From Agrobacterium tumefaciens (GTDB taxonomy: Bacteria > Pseudomonadota > Alphaproteobacteria > Rhizobiales > Rhizobiaceae): a stretch of DNA of 64,000 nucleotides. This document shows, in pieces, positions 49,470 to 58,013 of this stretch (the first letter of the stretch is position 1; each line of letters starts with the position of its first letter). The notes beneath the pieces were generated by a model. The model did not search any database and was not told the DNA's origin. It was given only the letters and a program-made list of their open reading frames with translations. Both the position numbers and the translations under genes were made by a program. The stretch is taken from assembly GCF_017726655.1 (NCBI RefSeq), contig NZ_CP072308.1:2849791-2913790 (forward strand). Direction: 5' to 3'.

Positions 49470-49878
49470 CGGCATCCTTCTCGATACATGTGCGGTGATC
49501 TGGATGTCACAGGGTGAGCCTGTTTCGGACGAGGCGGTCAATGTCTTGAACCAGTCCTATCAGGCGGGCAATCCTGTTTGCGTCTCTGCCGTCACCGCAT
49601 GGGAGATGGGTATGCTGGTTGCGAAGGGACGCCTCAGTGAGACCAAAAGTCCCCAGCGTTGGTACGACGATTTTAAAAGGGAGGCCGAAGTCATCGAGCA
49701 GCCGGTGACTGCGGATATTTTTATCGCATCCTGTTTTCTTCCTCAGCTTGCTCATAAAGACCCGATCGATCGTATTTTGATTACGACGGCGCGAGAACAC
49801 GACCTCACCATCATCACACGCGACCGCGTCATCCTGGCCTATGGCGAAGCCGGCCACGTGAAGACTTTAGCCTGTTAG
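49462..49878 (+). CDS. PIN domain toxin (VapC-like)
   Basis: 138 residues from ATG 49462. The PIN nuclease acids are in place: the first Asp in GILLDTCAVIWM near 8, Glu in VSAVTAWEMGML near 46, Asp in LAHKDPIDRILI near 99 and Asp in LTIITRDRVI near 118. VapC-type toxins cut tRNA or rRNA when freed from their antitoxin. The stop is only 17 bases before the aldehyde dehydrogenase start, and no terminator intervenes, so the pair is embedded in the amine operon. Confidence 0.9.
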   Translation: MSDGILLDTCAVIWMSQGEPVSDEAVNVLNQSYQAGNPVCVSAVTAWEMGMLVAKGRLSETKSPQRWYDDFKREAEVIEQPVTADIFIASCFLPQLAHKDPIDRILITTAREHDLTIITRDRVILAYGEAGHVKTLAC

Positions 49879-49895
49879 AACCGGAGTTACTTGGC

Positions 49896-51284
49896 ATGAC
49901 CATGATCCAGAATATCTCGCCCATCGACGGCTCGGTTTATGCCGAGCGGGAGGCGATGTCGCTGGAGGCGGCGCGGGCCGCCGTTTCGAAGGCGCGCAAG
50001 GCGCAGAAGGACTGGGCGCGTCGTCCGCTCGAGGACCGCGTTCAGCTGGTTCTGAAGGGCGTCGCACGCCTCAATGAAATGGTGGATGAGGTCGTGCCGG
50101 AACTCGCCCACATGATGGGCCGTCCGGTGCGTTATGGCGGTGAGTTCAAGGGTTTCAACGAGCGCTCCAACTATGTCGCCTCCATTGCCGCCGATGCGCT
50201 GGCGCCGCTCGTCATCGAGGAAAGCGGCAATTTCGAACGTCGCATCGAGCGTGAGGCGCATGGCGTCGTCTTCGTTATCGCGCCGTGGAACTATCCTTAC
50301 ATGACGGCGATCAACACCGTCGCGCCCGCCTTGATGGCCGGCAACACAGTCGTCATCAAGCATGCGGCGCAGACGCTGCTGGTGGGTGAGCGCATGGTGC
50401 GGGCTTTCGTCGAAGCCGGTGTGCCTGACGATGTCTTTATCAATGTCTTCCTCGACCACGGCACGACGTCGGCACTGATTTCCGAGGGCCTTTTCAACTT
50501 CGTCAACTTCACCGGTTCGGTGGAAGGCGGACGTGCCATCGAGCGCGCCGCGGCCGGCACCTTCACTGGCCTCGGGCTCGAACTCGGCGGCAAGGACCCC
50601 GGCTACGTGATGGAGGATGCCGATCTGGACGCCGCCGTCGATACGCTGATGGATGGTGCGACCTATAATTCGGGGCAATGCTGCTGCGGCATCGAGCGTA
50701 TTTACGTCAACGAAAACCTCTATGACGCCTTCGTCGAGAAGTCCGTGGCGTGGGTTTCCAATTACAAGCTCGGCAATCCGCTGGAACAGGAGACCACGCT
50801 TGGGCCGATGGCCAACAAGCGTTTCGCAAAAGTCGTTCGCGCGCAGATTGCCGATGCCGTCGCGAAGGGGGCCAAAGCACTGGTCGATCCAAAGCTGTTT
50901 CCCGCCGATGATGGCGAGAGCGCCTATGTCGCGCCGCAAGTCCTCGTCAATGTCGATCATTCCATGGAATTCATGACCGAGGAGACCTTCGGCCCGGCTG
51001 TCGGCATCATGAAGGTGAAGAACGATGACGAAGCCATCGCGCTGATGAACGACAGCAAATACGGCCTGACCGCTTCGCTGTGGACGCAGGATGCCGCCCG
51101 CGCCGGGCGCATCGGCCGCGAGATCGAAACCGGTACCGTGTTCATGAACCGCGCTGATTATCTCGACCCGGCGCTTTGCTGGACCGGTGTGAAGGAAACG
51201 GGCCGTGGCGGTTCGCTCTCTGTCCTCGGTTTCCAGAACCTGACCCGCCCGAAATCCTACCATCTGAAGAAAGTCACGAAATGA
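49896..51284 (+). CDS. Aldehyde dehydrogenase (NAD(P)-dependent)
   Basis: 462 residues, on the short side for the family but complete. It begins with IQNISPIDGSVYAEREAMSL, has WNYPYMTAINTVAPALMAGN near 132 for cofactor binding, FTGSVEGGRAIERAAAG near 205, the general base Glu in LELGGKDPGYV near 228, and the catalytic Cys in NSGQCCCGIERIYV near 262. The TGA stop overlaps the ATG of the iron dehydrogenase gene, so both oxidations are coupled in expression. In the proposed pathway it would oxidise gamma-glutamyl-aminoaldehyde to the acid (inference). Confidence 0.93.
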   Translation: MTMIQNISPIDGSVYAEREAMSLEAARAAVSKARKAQKDWARRPLEDRVQLVLKGVARLNEMVDEVVPELAHMMGRPVRYGGEFKGFNERSNYVASIAADALAPLVIEESGNFERRIEREAHGVVFVIAPWNYPYMTAINTVAPALMAGNTVVIKHAAQTLLVGERMVRAFVEAGVPDDVFINVFLDHGTTSALISEGLFNFVNFTGSVEGGRAIERAAAGTFTGLGLELGGKDPGYVMEDADLDAAVDTLMDGATYNSGQCCCGIERIYVNENLYDAFVEKSVAWVSNYKLGNPLEQETTLGPMANKRFAKVVRAQIADAVAKGAKALVDPKLFPADDGESAYVAPQVLVNVDHSMEFMTEETFGPAVGIMKVKNDDEAIALMNDSKYGLTASLWTQDAARAGRIGREIETGTVFMNRADYLDPALCWTGVKETGRGGSLSVLGFQNLTRPKSYHLKKVTK

Positions 51285-52426
51285 ATATCGTCGCCAACTG
51301 GAGTTATCCCACCGCCGTCAAGCTTGGCCGTGGCCGGATCAAGGAACTGGCGGAAGCCTGCAAGACGCTCGGCATCAAAAAGCCGCTTCTCGTTACGGAT
51401 CGCGGCCTTGCCAATATGGCGATTACCGCGCATGCGCTCGATGTGCTGGAGGAGGCGGGTCTCGGCCGGGCGATCTTCGCCGAGGTCGATCCGAACCCCA
51501 ACGAAATCAACATGGAAGCGGGTGTGAAGGTCTATCGCGATGGCGGCCATGATGGCGTCGTGGCATTCGGCGGCGGCTCGGGGCTCGATCTCGGCAAGAC
51601 CATTGCCTTCATGGCCGGGCAAACGCGCCCGGTCTGGGATTTCGAAGATATCGGCGACTGGTGGACCCGCGCGGACGCTTCCAAGATCGCGCCTATCGTT
51701 GCCGTTCCGACGACGGCCGGCACCGGTTCGGAAGTTGGCCGCGCCAGCGTCATCACCAATTCGCAGACGCATGTGAAGAAGATCATCTTCCATCCGAAGC
51801 TTCTGCCAGGCGTCGTCATCTGCGATCCCGAACTGACGGTGGGCATGCCGAAGGTCATCACGGCCGGCACGGGCATGGACGCCTTTGCACATTGCCTCGA
51901 AGCCTATTCGTCGCCGTTCTTCCACCCGATGAGCGCCGGCGTGGCGCTGGAGGGTTTGCGGCTCGTCAAGGAATTCCTGCCGCGGGCCTATAAGGACGGC
52001 ACGGATATCGAGGCGCGCACCAACATGATGGCTGCGGCGGCCATGGGGGCGGTTGCCTTCCAGAAGGGGCTTGGCGCCATCCACTCGCTCTCGCATCCGA
52101 TCGGCGCTGTCTACAACACCCATCACGGCATGACAAATGCCGTCGTCATGCCGGCAGTGCTGCGCTTCAACCGTCCGGCAATCGAGGACAAGATTGCCCG
52201 CGCCGCTGCCTATCTTGGCATTTCCGGCGGTTTCGACGGCTTTTATGACTATGTGCTGAAGCTTCGCAAGGAACTCGGCGTGCCGGAGAATCTCACCGCC
52301 ATGGGCATCAAGCCGGATCGCATCGACGAACTGGCGGCGGAAGCGATCAAAGACCCCAGCTGCGGTGGCAATCCGGTGCCGATGACGCTGGAAAATACCA
52401 AGGCGCTTTTTGAGGCTTGCTTTTAA
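51281..52426 (+). CDS. Iron-containing alcohol dehydrogenase
   Basis: 381 residues from ATG 51281, overlapping the previous stop by four bases. Family III motifs are present: VVAFGGGSGLDLGKTIAFMA near 90 for NAD binding, PTTAGTGSEVGRASV near 143, GTGMDAFAHCLEAYSS near 195 and HSLSHPIGAVYNTHHGMTNA near 266; the Asp and three His residues for iron are in place. It would oxidise a primary alcohol such as the hydroxyl of a gamma-glutamylated amino alcohol (inference). It is the last gene of the operon. Confidence 0.93.
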   Translation: MNIVANWSYPTAVKLGRGRIKELAEACKTLGIKKPLLVTDRGLANMAITAHALDVLEEAGLGRAIFAEVDPNPNEINMEAGVKVYRDGGHDGVVAFGGGSGLDLGKTIAFMAGQTRPVWDFEDIGDWWTRADASKIAPIVAVPTTAGTGSEVGRASVITNSQTHVKKIIFHPKLLPGVVICDPELTVGMPKVITAGTGMDAFAHCLEAYSSPFFHPMSAGVALEGLRLVKEFLPRAYKDGTDIEARTNMMAAAAMGAVAFQKGLGAIHSLSHPIGAVYNTHHGMTNAVVMPAVLRFNRPAIEDKIARAAAYLGISGGFDGFYDYVLKLRKELGVPENLTAMGIKPDRIDELAAEAIKDPSCGGNPVPMTLENTKALFEACF

Positions 52427-52472
52427 AGGGCATCTTTTATTCGTCAGGCTTGTTTGAGATCGAGGGCGTGCT

Positions 52473-52508
52473 GCTGGTTTCTTCTCCCGACGGGGAGAAG
52501 AAACCAGC
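52473..52508. repeat. Perfect 16-bp inverted repeat
   Basis: GCTGGTTTCTTCTCCC and its exact complement around the four bases GACG. The CTTCTCCC...GGGAGAAG core is a common intergenic palindrome in Rhizobiales. It lies 46 bases after the iron dehydrogenase stop and may end or protect that transcript, though no U run follows. Confidence 0.75.
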
Positions 52509-52707
52509 GGCAACGTCGCGCCGGAACGAGCTAGGATACGATCTCCAGCCCATGAAGCCCACGATGAGCCCATCGCCGGCGTTTCTCATAGCGCTTCGTC
52601 CCGGCGTTAGCGTTTTATTAACCCTGTTCGTTAAGATTGTAGAAAGCACCATGAAGTGCGTCGGTGCGAGAATGAGCATGAAACGGCTCTGACGAACAGG
52701 GGGTATC

Positions 52708-53424
52708 ATGTCAGTCATCACTTTCGCCAATACCAAGGGCGGCGCGGGGAAAACCACGGCCGTGCTGCTTCTGGCAACCGAATTGGCCCGTAGCGGCCAT
52801 CGCGTGACGGTCCTCGATGCCGATCCGCAATTGTGGATTTCCCGCTGGCACGAACTCTCGGGCGAGATCGAAAATCTCTCGGTGATTTCGCATGTGACGA
52901 TGGCCTCGCTTGAGGGACACATTCGCGAGAACCGGGCCAACACTGACTGCTTCATCATCGATCTTCCGGGCGCAAAGACGCCCCTTCTGACCATGGCGCT
53001 CGGAATTTCCGATCATGTTCTGATCCCGGTTCAGGGCTCAGCCATGGATGCGCGCGGTGCTGCCGAAGTTCTTGATCACATCGAATTCCTGAACCGCAAG
53101 ATGGGCAAGGAGATCGCCCATTCCATCGTGCTAACGCGGGTCAATGCCATGGTCGCGACGCGTTCGCTGTTGCTCGTGAAGATGCTGCTTTCGGAAAAGA
53201 ACGTGTCGATGCTGAACACGGCGATTGTCGAGCGGGCGGCTTATCGCGATATTTTCGACCATGGCGGAACGCTTCTCTGTCTGGATGGCAAGAAGGTCAG
53301 CAATATCGACAAGGCGGTCGAAAACGCGGCGGCTTTCGCCGAGGAAATCATCAACCTCCTGCCGAAAAGACTTCCGAGGCGCGTTGCTCATCTGGCGCGT
53401 TTGGTGACACGCAGGGCTGCCTGA
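52708..53424 (+). CDS. ParA/VirC1-like ATPase, orphan
   Basis: 238 residues. The deviant Walker A motif is KGGAGKTTAVLLLA at 10-23, followed by VTVLDADPQLWISRWHEL near 33 and the IIDLPGA motif near 87 (Walker A-prime and B). The tryptophan-rich RW-containing stretch after DADP is as in VirC1, the Ti-plasmid protein that helps move the T-DNA complex, and other short ParA proteins. There is no parB, parS-like repeat or conjugation gene nearby. It is made as a single gene with a CAGGGGG ribosome site. Its cargo is unknown. Confidence 0.88.
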   Translation: MSVITFANTKGGAGKTTAVLLLATELARSGHRVTVLDADPQLWISRWHELSGEIENLSVISHVTMASLEGHIRENRANTDCFIIDLPGAKTPLLTMALGISDHVLIPVQGSAMDARGAAEVLDHIEFLNRKMGKEIAHSIVLTRVNAMVATRSLLLVKMLLSEKNVSMLNTAIVERAAYRDIFDHGGTLLCLDGKKVSNIDKAVENAAAFAEEIINLLPKRLPRRVAHLARLVTRRAA

Positions 53425-53562
53425 TCCATCATTTCTATCCCAGCTGGTTGCAGGCAAATTGCGACTTAGGATGAAATTGGCTTCCCACAAAATGCGTAGC
53501 AGGGCGCCGTTACGAGGCGCTTCCTAATGGCTCTTCGTGGGGCGAAAATTTTCGCTTGATTT

Positions 53563-53578
53563 GGAAACGATCGTTTCC
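53563..53578. promoter_or_regulatory. TetR operator, site 1
   Basis: GGAAACGATCGTTTCC, a perfect 16-bp palindrome 12 bases before the TetR-family start codon. A copy with one change precedes the MFS gene, so it is the probable operator for autoregulation. Confidence 0.85.
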
Positions 53579-53590
53579 TATATTCCGTTC

Positions 53591-54214
53591 ATGAGCAATT
53601 TGAGCCACTCCAATTCTCCGGAACAACGCCATCGCGGCCGCCCGCGCGAGTTCGATCTCGATCGCGCGCTGGACGGTGCGGTCAAGGTGTTCTCGCGGCG
53701 CGGTTTCCACGCTACTTCGGTCGGTGATCTCACCGATGCGATGGAACTGGCGCAGGGCAGTCTCTACAAGGCTTTCAAGGATAAGAAAGCCATATTCATC
53801 GCGACGATGGAGCGCTACAGGATCATACAGACCGAGCGCTTCGAGGCGGCGGTGGCCGGTTTCGATACCGGCTATGAGCGCCTTAAGGCGGGCCTGATGT
53901 TTTATGCCGAACGTTCTCACGGCGGGGTCGGCTCGGATGGATGTCTCGTGGTTGGTGCCGCCGCCGACTTGGCTGCGCTGGATGAAGACATTGCCGTCGT
54001 GGTCGAGCGGGCAGTGAAGATGAGGGAGCGGATTGTTGCCCGGATTATCGCGGAAGGGCAGAAGGATGGTTCCGTGGCCTCGAAAGCCGATCCCGATGAT
54101 CTTGCTCGGGCGATGCTGTGCATGATGTACGGCATGCGCGTGGTTGGAAAAACCGGGCGTAGCCTCAAAGACATGGTGGCAGTGGTGGATCTCGCCATGA
54201 AGCTTTCCGATTAA
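53591..54214 (+). CDS. TetR family transcriptional regulator
   Basis: 207 residues from ATG 53591; the frame is open from 53537 but that would include the operator. The helix-turn-helix is FSRRGFHATSVGDLTDAMEL near 36-55 followed by AQGSLYKAFKDKKAIFIATM. The C-terminal ligand domain is of the type found in many efflux regulators, with GSDGCLVVGAAADL near 115. The gene is directly followed by an MFS exporter gene with the same operator, so it most likely represses both until a toxic compound binds. Confidence 0.93.
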   Translation: MSNLSHSNSPEQRHRGRPREFDLDRALDGAVKVFSRRGFHATSVGDLTDAMELAQGSLYKAFKDKKAIFIATMERYRIIQTERFEAAVAGFDTGYERLKAGLMFYAERSHGGVGSDGCLVVGAAADLAALDEDIAVVVERAVKMRERIVARIIAEGQKDGSVASKADPDDLARAMLCMMYGMRVVGKTGRSLKDMVAVVDLAMKLSD

Positions 54215-54229
54215 TTTAGTGACTATTTA

Positions 54230-54245
54230 GGAAACGATTGTTTCC
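54230..54245. promoter_or_regulatory. TetR operator, site 2
   Basis: GGAAACGATTGTTTCC differs from site 1 in one base and lies 15 bases before the MFS start. The short gap after the TetR gene therefore holds a second regulated promoter or a roadblock site. Confidence 0.85.
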
Positions 54246-54260
54246 ATATTGGAGAAAATG

Positions 54261-55466
54261 ATGACAACGCGTGTGATTGATGGGGATGATGTCGAGACGA
54301 CATCGATTTCCCCGGCCTTGACCTTCCTGCTTGCAACAGCCTGCGGATTGATCGCGGCCAATCTCTATTATGGCCAGCCGCTTGCCGGCATTATCGGCGC
54401 GGAGCTTGGCCTGTCTGCCGGCGCGACCGGGCTGATCGTCACCCTGACGCAGATCGGCTACGGTGTCGGCCTCCTGTTCGTCGTGCCGCTCGGTGACCTC
54501 ATCGAAAACCGCAAGCTTGTGGTCAGTTCCGTCTCGATGGCCGTGCTATCGCTCGTTGCTGCAGCGTTTGCCCCGCACGCCGCGCCGTTTTTGATTGCCG
54601 CCTTTCTTGTCGGTGTCAGTTCGGTGGCGGTACAGGTCATCGTCCCCTATGCCGCACACATGGCGCCGCACGCCGTTCGCGGGCGCGTCGTCGGTAACGT
54701 CATGAGCGGCCTGATGGCCGGCATCATGCTGGCGCGGCCGGTTTCCAGCCTCTTGTCGGAAGTCGTTTCCTGGCGTGGGGTCTTCCTCACCTCTGCCGCC
54801 GTCATGGCCCTTCTCGCTGTCGTCCTCTTCCGGCTGCTGCCGGTTCGTGTGCCCGAAGCGAGACTGGGATATGGCGCCCTGATGGCATCCATGGGCCGGC
54901 TGGCGCTCCACACGCCGCTCCTGCGCCGGCGGGCGATCTACCATGCCTTCATGTTTGCGGCCTTCAGCCTGTTCTGGACGACCACGCCCCTTTATCTGAG
55001 CGGTCCGCATTTCAATCTGAGTCAGGGTGAGATCGCGCTGTTTGCCTTGGCGGGTGCTGCGGGCACCGTGGCCGCTCCGATCGCCGGGCGGATGGCGGAT
55101 CGTGGCTGGACGCGGGCAGCCACGCTGTTTGCACTGCTGGCAGTCGCACTTTCTTTCGCCATCACGCATCTGGCTCCGGAAGGTTCACATCTGGCGCTTG
55201 GCATTCTGGTCGTCGCAGCCATCGTTCTGGACTTCGGCGTCACCACCAACCTAGTCCTCGGCCAGCGGGCGATCTTCACGCTCGGAGCGGAATTCCGCAG
55301 CCGCCTGAACGGCATCTATATGGCGACGTTCTTCATGGGTGGGGCGATTGGCTCGGCAGTGGGAGGATGGGCCTATGCCGCTGGTGGATGGCAAGCCGCG
55401 TCATGGCTGGGGTTTGCGCTCCCGGTTGCAGCGCTGCTCTATTTCCTGACGGAAAAGCAAGACTGA
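54261..55466 (+). CDS. MFS transporter, drug exporter-like
   Basis: 401 residues from ATG 54261, six bases after GGAG; ATG 54258 and TTG 54249 are alternatives. Twelve hydrophobic segments; the first (LTFLLATACGLIAANLYYGQ) and the loop LGDLIENRKLVVSSVSMAV resemble the DHA1/YgaY-like branch of exporters. Linked to a TetR regulator through a shared operator, it is likely an inducible efflux pump. Substrate unknown. A strong terminator follows. Confidence 0.92.
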   Translation: MTTRVIDGDDVETTSISPALTFLLATACGLIAANLYYGQPLAGIIGAELGLSAGATGLIVTLTQIGYGVGLLFVVPLGDLIENRKLVVSSVSMAVLSLVAAAFAPHAAPFLIAAFLVGVSSVAVQVIVPYAAHMAPHAVRGRVVGNVMSGLMAGIMLARPVSSLLSEVVSWRGVFLTSAAVMALLAVVLFRLLPVRVPEARLGYGALMASMGRLALHTPLLRRRAIYHAFMFAAFSLFWTTTPLYLSGPHFNLSQGEIALFALAGAAGTVAAPIAGRMADRGWTRAATLFALLAVALSFAITHLAPEGSHLALGILVVAAIVLDFGVTTNLVLGQRAIFTLGAEFRSRLNGIYMATFFMGGAIGSAVGGWAYAAGGWQAASWLGFALPVAALLYFLTEKQD

Positions 55467-55483
55467 GATGCCACACATACAAG

Positions 55484-55516
55484 AAAGCCCGGCGGACCAA
55501 ACCGCCGGGCTTTTTT
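55484..55516. terminator. Bidirectional terminator
   Basis: AAAGCCCGGCGG-ACCAAA-CCGCCGGGCTTT plus TTT, between the convergent MFS and L,D-transpeptidase genes. Confidence 0.93.
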
Positions 55517-55535
55517 CGGTTTCGTGTCGTCAGTC

Positions 55536-56927
55536 CTATTCCGCGAATTCAACGACCACGCCGGGGCGGACCATCTTTGCCAATTCGGTCGCATCCCAGT
55601 TCGTCAGGCGGATACAGCCGTGGCTGTTGGTCTTGCCGATCTTGGAAGGTTCCGGCGTGCCGTGAATGCCGTATGTGGGTTTCGACAGGGCAATCCACAC
55701 CGTACCGACCGGGCCGTTTGGACCTGGCGGAATCTGCAGGATCTTGTCGTTCTGGCCCTGCTTGAAGTTGATCTTCGGATTGTAGGTATAGCCGGGATTG
55801 AGCGCGATGCGCTCCACCGTATGCGTGCCGCTGGGTGAGGGCGTATCCGTAGAACCGATCGTAGCGGGATATGCGGCGATAAGATTGCCATCCTGGCCAT
55901 AGGCGAAGACCTGCTTGATACCCTTATGGGCGACGATGCGGGCGACCTGGCCCTTCTTCGGCTCGCCGGGGTTCACGACCTTGATGATCGTGCTGGGCAC
56001 GGAGAAATCGATCCCGGGGTTCAATTCCTTCAGGTAGTTCTCATCCATGTGGAACCGTTCCGCCAGGGCTTCCGTCGTTGACGTGAAGGAGAGCGCAGGC
56101 AGTTGCGATTTTTCGGCATAGTCGTCCGGAATTGAAGCGACGTAGGGACCGGCCGCATCGGCCGCCGTGATCGTGTAGTCCACGATCGGCATGCCGCCGG
56201 AAGCACGCAGCCGCTCGAGAATGTCGTCGGAATTGTTCGGGTCCAGCTTTTCGCCGGTCATGTCCTGCCAGGCGGCAATTGCCTTGTTGACGTTGTCGCC
56301 CATTTTGCCGTCGATCACACCGGGGGAAATACCCTCGCGGTCGAGGAAGGTTTGGAGTGCAACGATTTCCTGGCGCGACCGGTTGACGGGCGTCGTAACC
56401 GGCGTGTGTCGCTCGATCAGATGCTCCGGCTGTGGAACGGCGGCCGTTGTACTTTCGCCCGGCACAGGCTGACCCAGGGGGCCGCTCTCGACGGCGCCCG
56501 GCGCGGGAACGGAGCCGGTGTAGAAATTTTCGTCGAAGCCGTCGCCGCGATATTCGCGGTAGTCGCGTACGCTGCCATTGTCCTGATAGCCGTAGTCACG
56601 CTGTGGCTCGCGATACTGGCCGCCTGGGGCAGGGGGATAATAGGTTGTGTCGCGCTGCTGCCGTGCCTGCTGGCGCTGCTGCGGGTAACCGGATGGCATT
56701 TCCGTGGCGAGCAGGTTGCCATACTGGTCGTAAAACACGGTGCGGCCCATCGCATCCCGGCTGATGACGATATCGCTGCGTTCAGGCATGAAATCGAGAA
56801 CCCGGCCATCCGGCGTCACAAGCATGGATTGCTCGCCATAACGCTGCTGCGCGCCAGCCTGTAGCGGGGCGAAAACTGACGCCAGTGCGACCGTCAGACC
56901 CAGAGCGGCGTTAAGAAAATGTTTCAC
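55536..56927 (-). CDS. L,D-transpeptidase (YkuD family) with peptidoglycan-binding domain
   Basis: 463 residues from GTG 56927 (KHFLNAALGLTVALASVFAP), which has AAGGGA upstream and gives a clean signal peptide ending QAGAQQ; the frame begins at 56963. An N-terminal Gln/Tyr/Arg-rich region is followed by a peptidoglycan-binding domain (IVALQTFLDREGISPGVIDG near 203) and a YkuD catalytic domain with YGIHGTPEPSKIG and the active-site SHGCIRLTNWD near the C-terminus, Cys included. It should form 3-3 crosslinks in peptidoglycan or attach outer-membrane proteins, a prominent activity in unipolar-growing Rhizobiales. Confidence 0.93.
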   Translation of the reverse strand: MKHFLNAALGLTVALASVFAPLQAGAQQRYGEQSMLVTPDGRVLDFMPERSDIVISRDAMGRTVFYDQYGNLLATEMPSGYPQQRQQARQQRDTTYYPPAPGGQYREPQRDYGYQDNGSVRDYREYRGDGFDENFYTGSVPAPGAVESGPLGQPVPGESTTAAVPQPEHLIERHTPVTTPVNRSRQEIVALQTFLDREGISPGVIDGKMGDNVNKAIAAWQDMTGEKLDPNNSDDILERLRASGGMPIVDYTITAADAAGPYVASIPDDYAEKSQLPALSFTSTTEALAERFHMDENYLKELNPGIDFSVPSTIIKVVNPGEPKKGQVARIVAHKGIKQVFAYGQDGNLIAAYPATIGSTDTPSPSGTHTVERIALNPGYTYNPKINFKQGQNDKILQIPPGPNGPVGTVWIALSKPTYGIHGTPEPSKIGKTNSHGCIRLTNWDATELAKMVRPGVVVEFAE

Positions 56928-57082
56928 GATTCTGCTATCCCTTGCTTCGTCACCGATAAACACACGCTAATCTTGACCCTATTGTGAAAAAGGTGAATTC
57001 GCGGTTAATGCAATCTTAATTTTCCTTACAGTTAGTAGCGTTTCCGTGATTTCTGCGTTTTTACTGCCACAGGGAGGCTGTC

Positions 57083-57916
57083 TTGCATTCTTTTCAGGCG
57101 GGCAAATCGCCGCGCATTTTCCTTGATGAAACCTCCGTCTTCGATATCGGGCCGTGCATCGTCGATGGCATCGACATCGCTCCCGGTCGCGCCATTCCCG
57201 ATGATGGCGATCCGCGGATCGACCATTCGCTGGAAGGCTTCCTCTTTACCTGCGGTCCTGATCATATCCGCCATCCCGTGGTGATCGATGACGGTGGCGA
57301 TGGGCGCCGATATCCGCTGCATGGCTCCTTTTCCTCGCATCCGGCAAAGATCATCACCTTCAACACTCACGAAACCAATGCGCTGGCGCGTGTAGAGGTT
57401 CCCGTAAAGCTGGCGGATGGTGGGACTGCGCTTCTTAATCGCACCTGGCGCATCGATGGTGAAAGCGGTGAAATCAGCCTCGACGACCGCATCGTCAACA
57501 CATCGGAGCGGCCGATGCCGGTCTTCCTGATGTATCATATGAATGTCGGTGCGCGGCTGTTCGACGACGCCGTGCGGCTTGAAGGCGCGATGTTCGAGAA
57601 TGGCGGCCATGGCTGGCGGTTTGGCGAAGAGCCGGGCAGCGTTTTCTGCGTTTCTGCCGGTAATGATGAATGGGCGGAACTGAAGCTCGGGCCGATTGCG
57701 GCCATCGGCGGCAAGACGTTGAGCGTCCGGTTCCGGACGGAGACACTGCCCTACCTCCAGATGTGGCGCAATCAGAAGGCACCCGCCAATGTGCTGGGTA
57801 TCGAGCCCGTATCCCACCGTTGGGTGGAGCGCAGGGAGCTTGAGGCGGCCGGCGAGTTCAACATCCTCCAGCCGGGCGAAAGCCGCTCCTTCGGCCTGCG
57901 CTTTTCCATTCTTTGA
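57083..57916 (+). CDS. Galactose mutarotase-like (DUF4432 family) protein
   Basis: 277 residues from TTG 57083, five bases after GGGAGG. The sequence has the beta-sandwich pattern of aldose-1-epimerase-like proteins of the DUF4432 group: CIVDGIDIAPGRAIPDDGDP near 25, GRRYPLHGSFSSHPAKI near 75 and LMYHMNVGARLFDD near 150, with candidate catalytic His and Glu residues (IEPVSHRWVERREL near 240). It may act on a sugar or sugar derivative. No sugar genes are adjacent, and the substrate is unknown. Confidence 0.82.
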   Translation: MHSFQAGKSPRIFLDETSVFDIGPCIVDGIDIAPGRAIPDDGDPRIDHSLEGFLFTCGPDHIRHPVVIDDGGDGRRYPLHGSFSSHPAKIITFNTHETNALARVEVPVKLADGGTALLNRTWRIDGESGEISLDDRIVNTSERPMPVFLMYHMNVGARLFDDAVRLEGAMFENGGHGWRFGEEPGSVFCVSAGNDEWAELKLGPIAAIGGKTLSVRFRTETLPYLQMWRNQKAPANVLGIEPVSHRWVERRELEAAGEFNILQPGESRSFGLRFSIL

Positions 57917-58013
57917 GCCGTACCGAATGGAGATCGCCCGTCATTGACGCCGCGGTTTTGACCGCTTACATCGGATGCGGATTTCAAGGGTGACGGCCAG
58001 CGGAGGCACGAAG

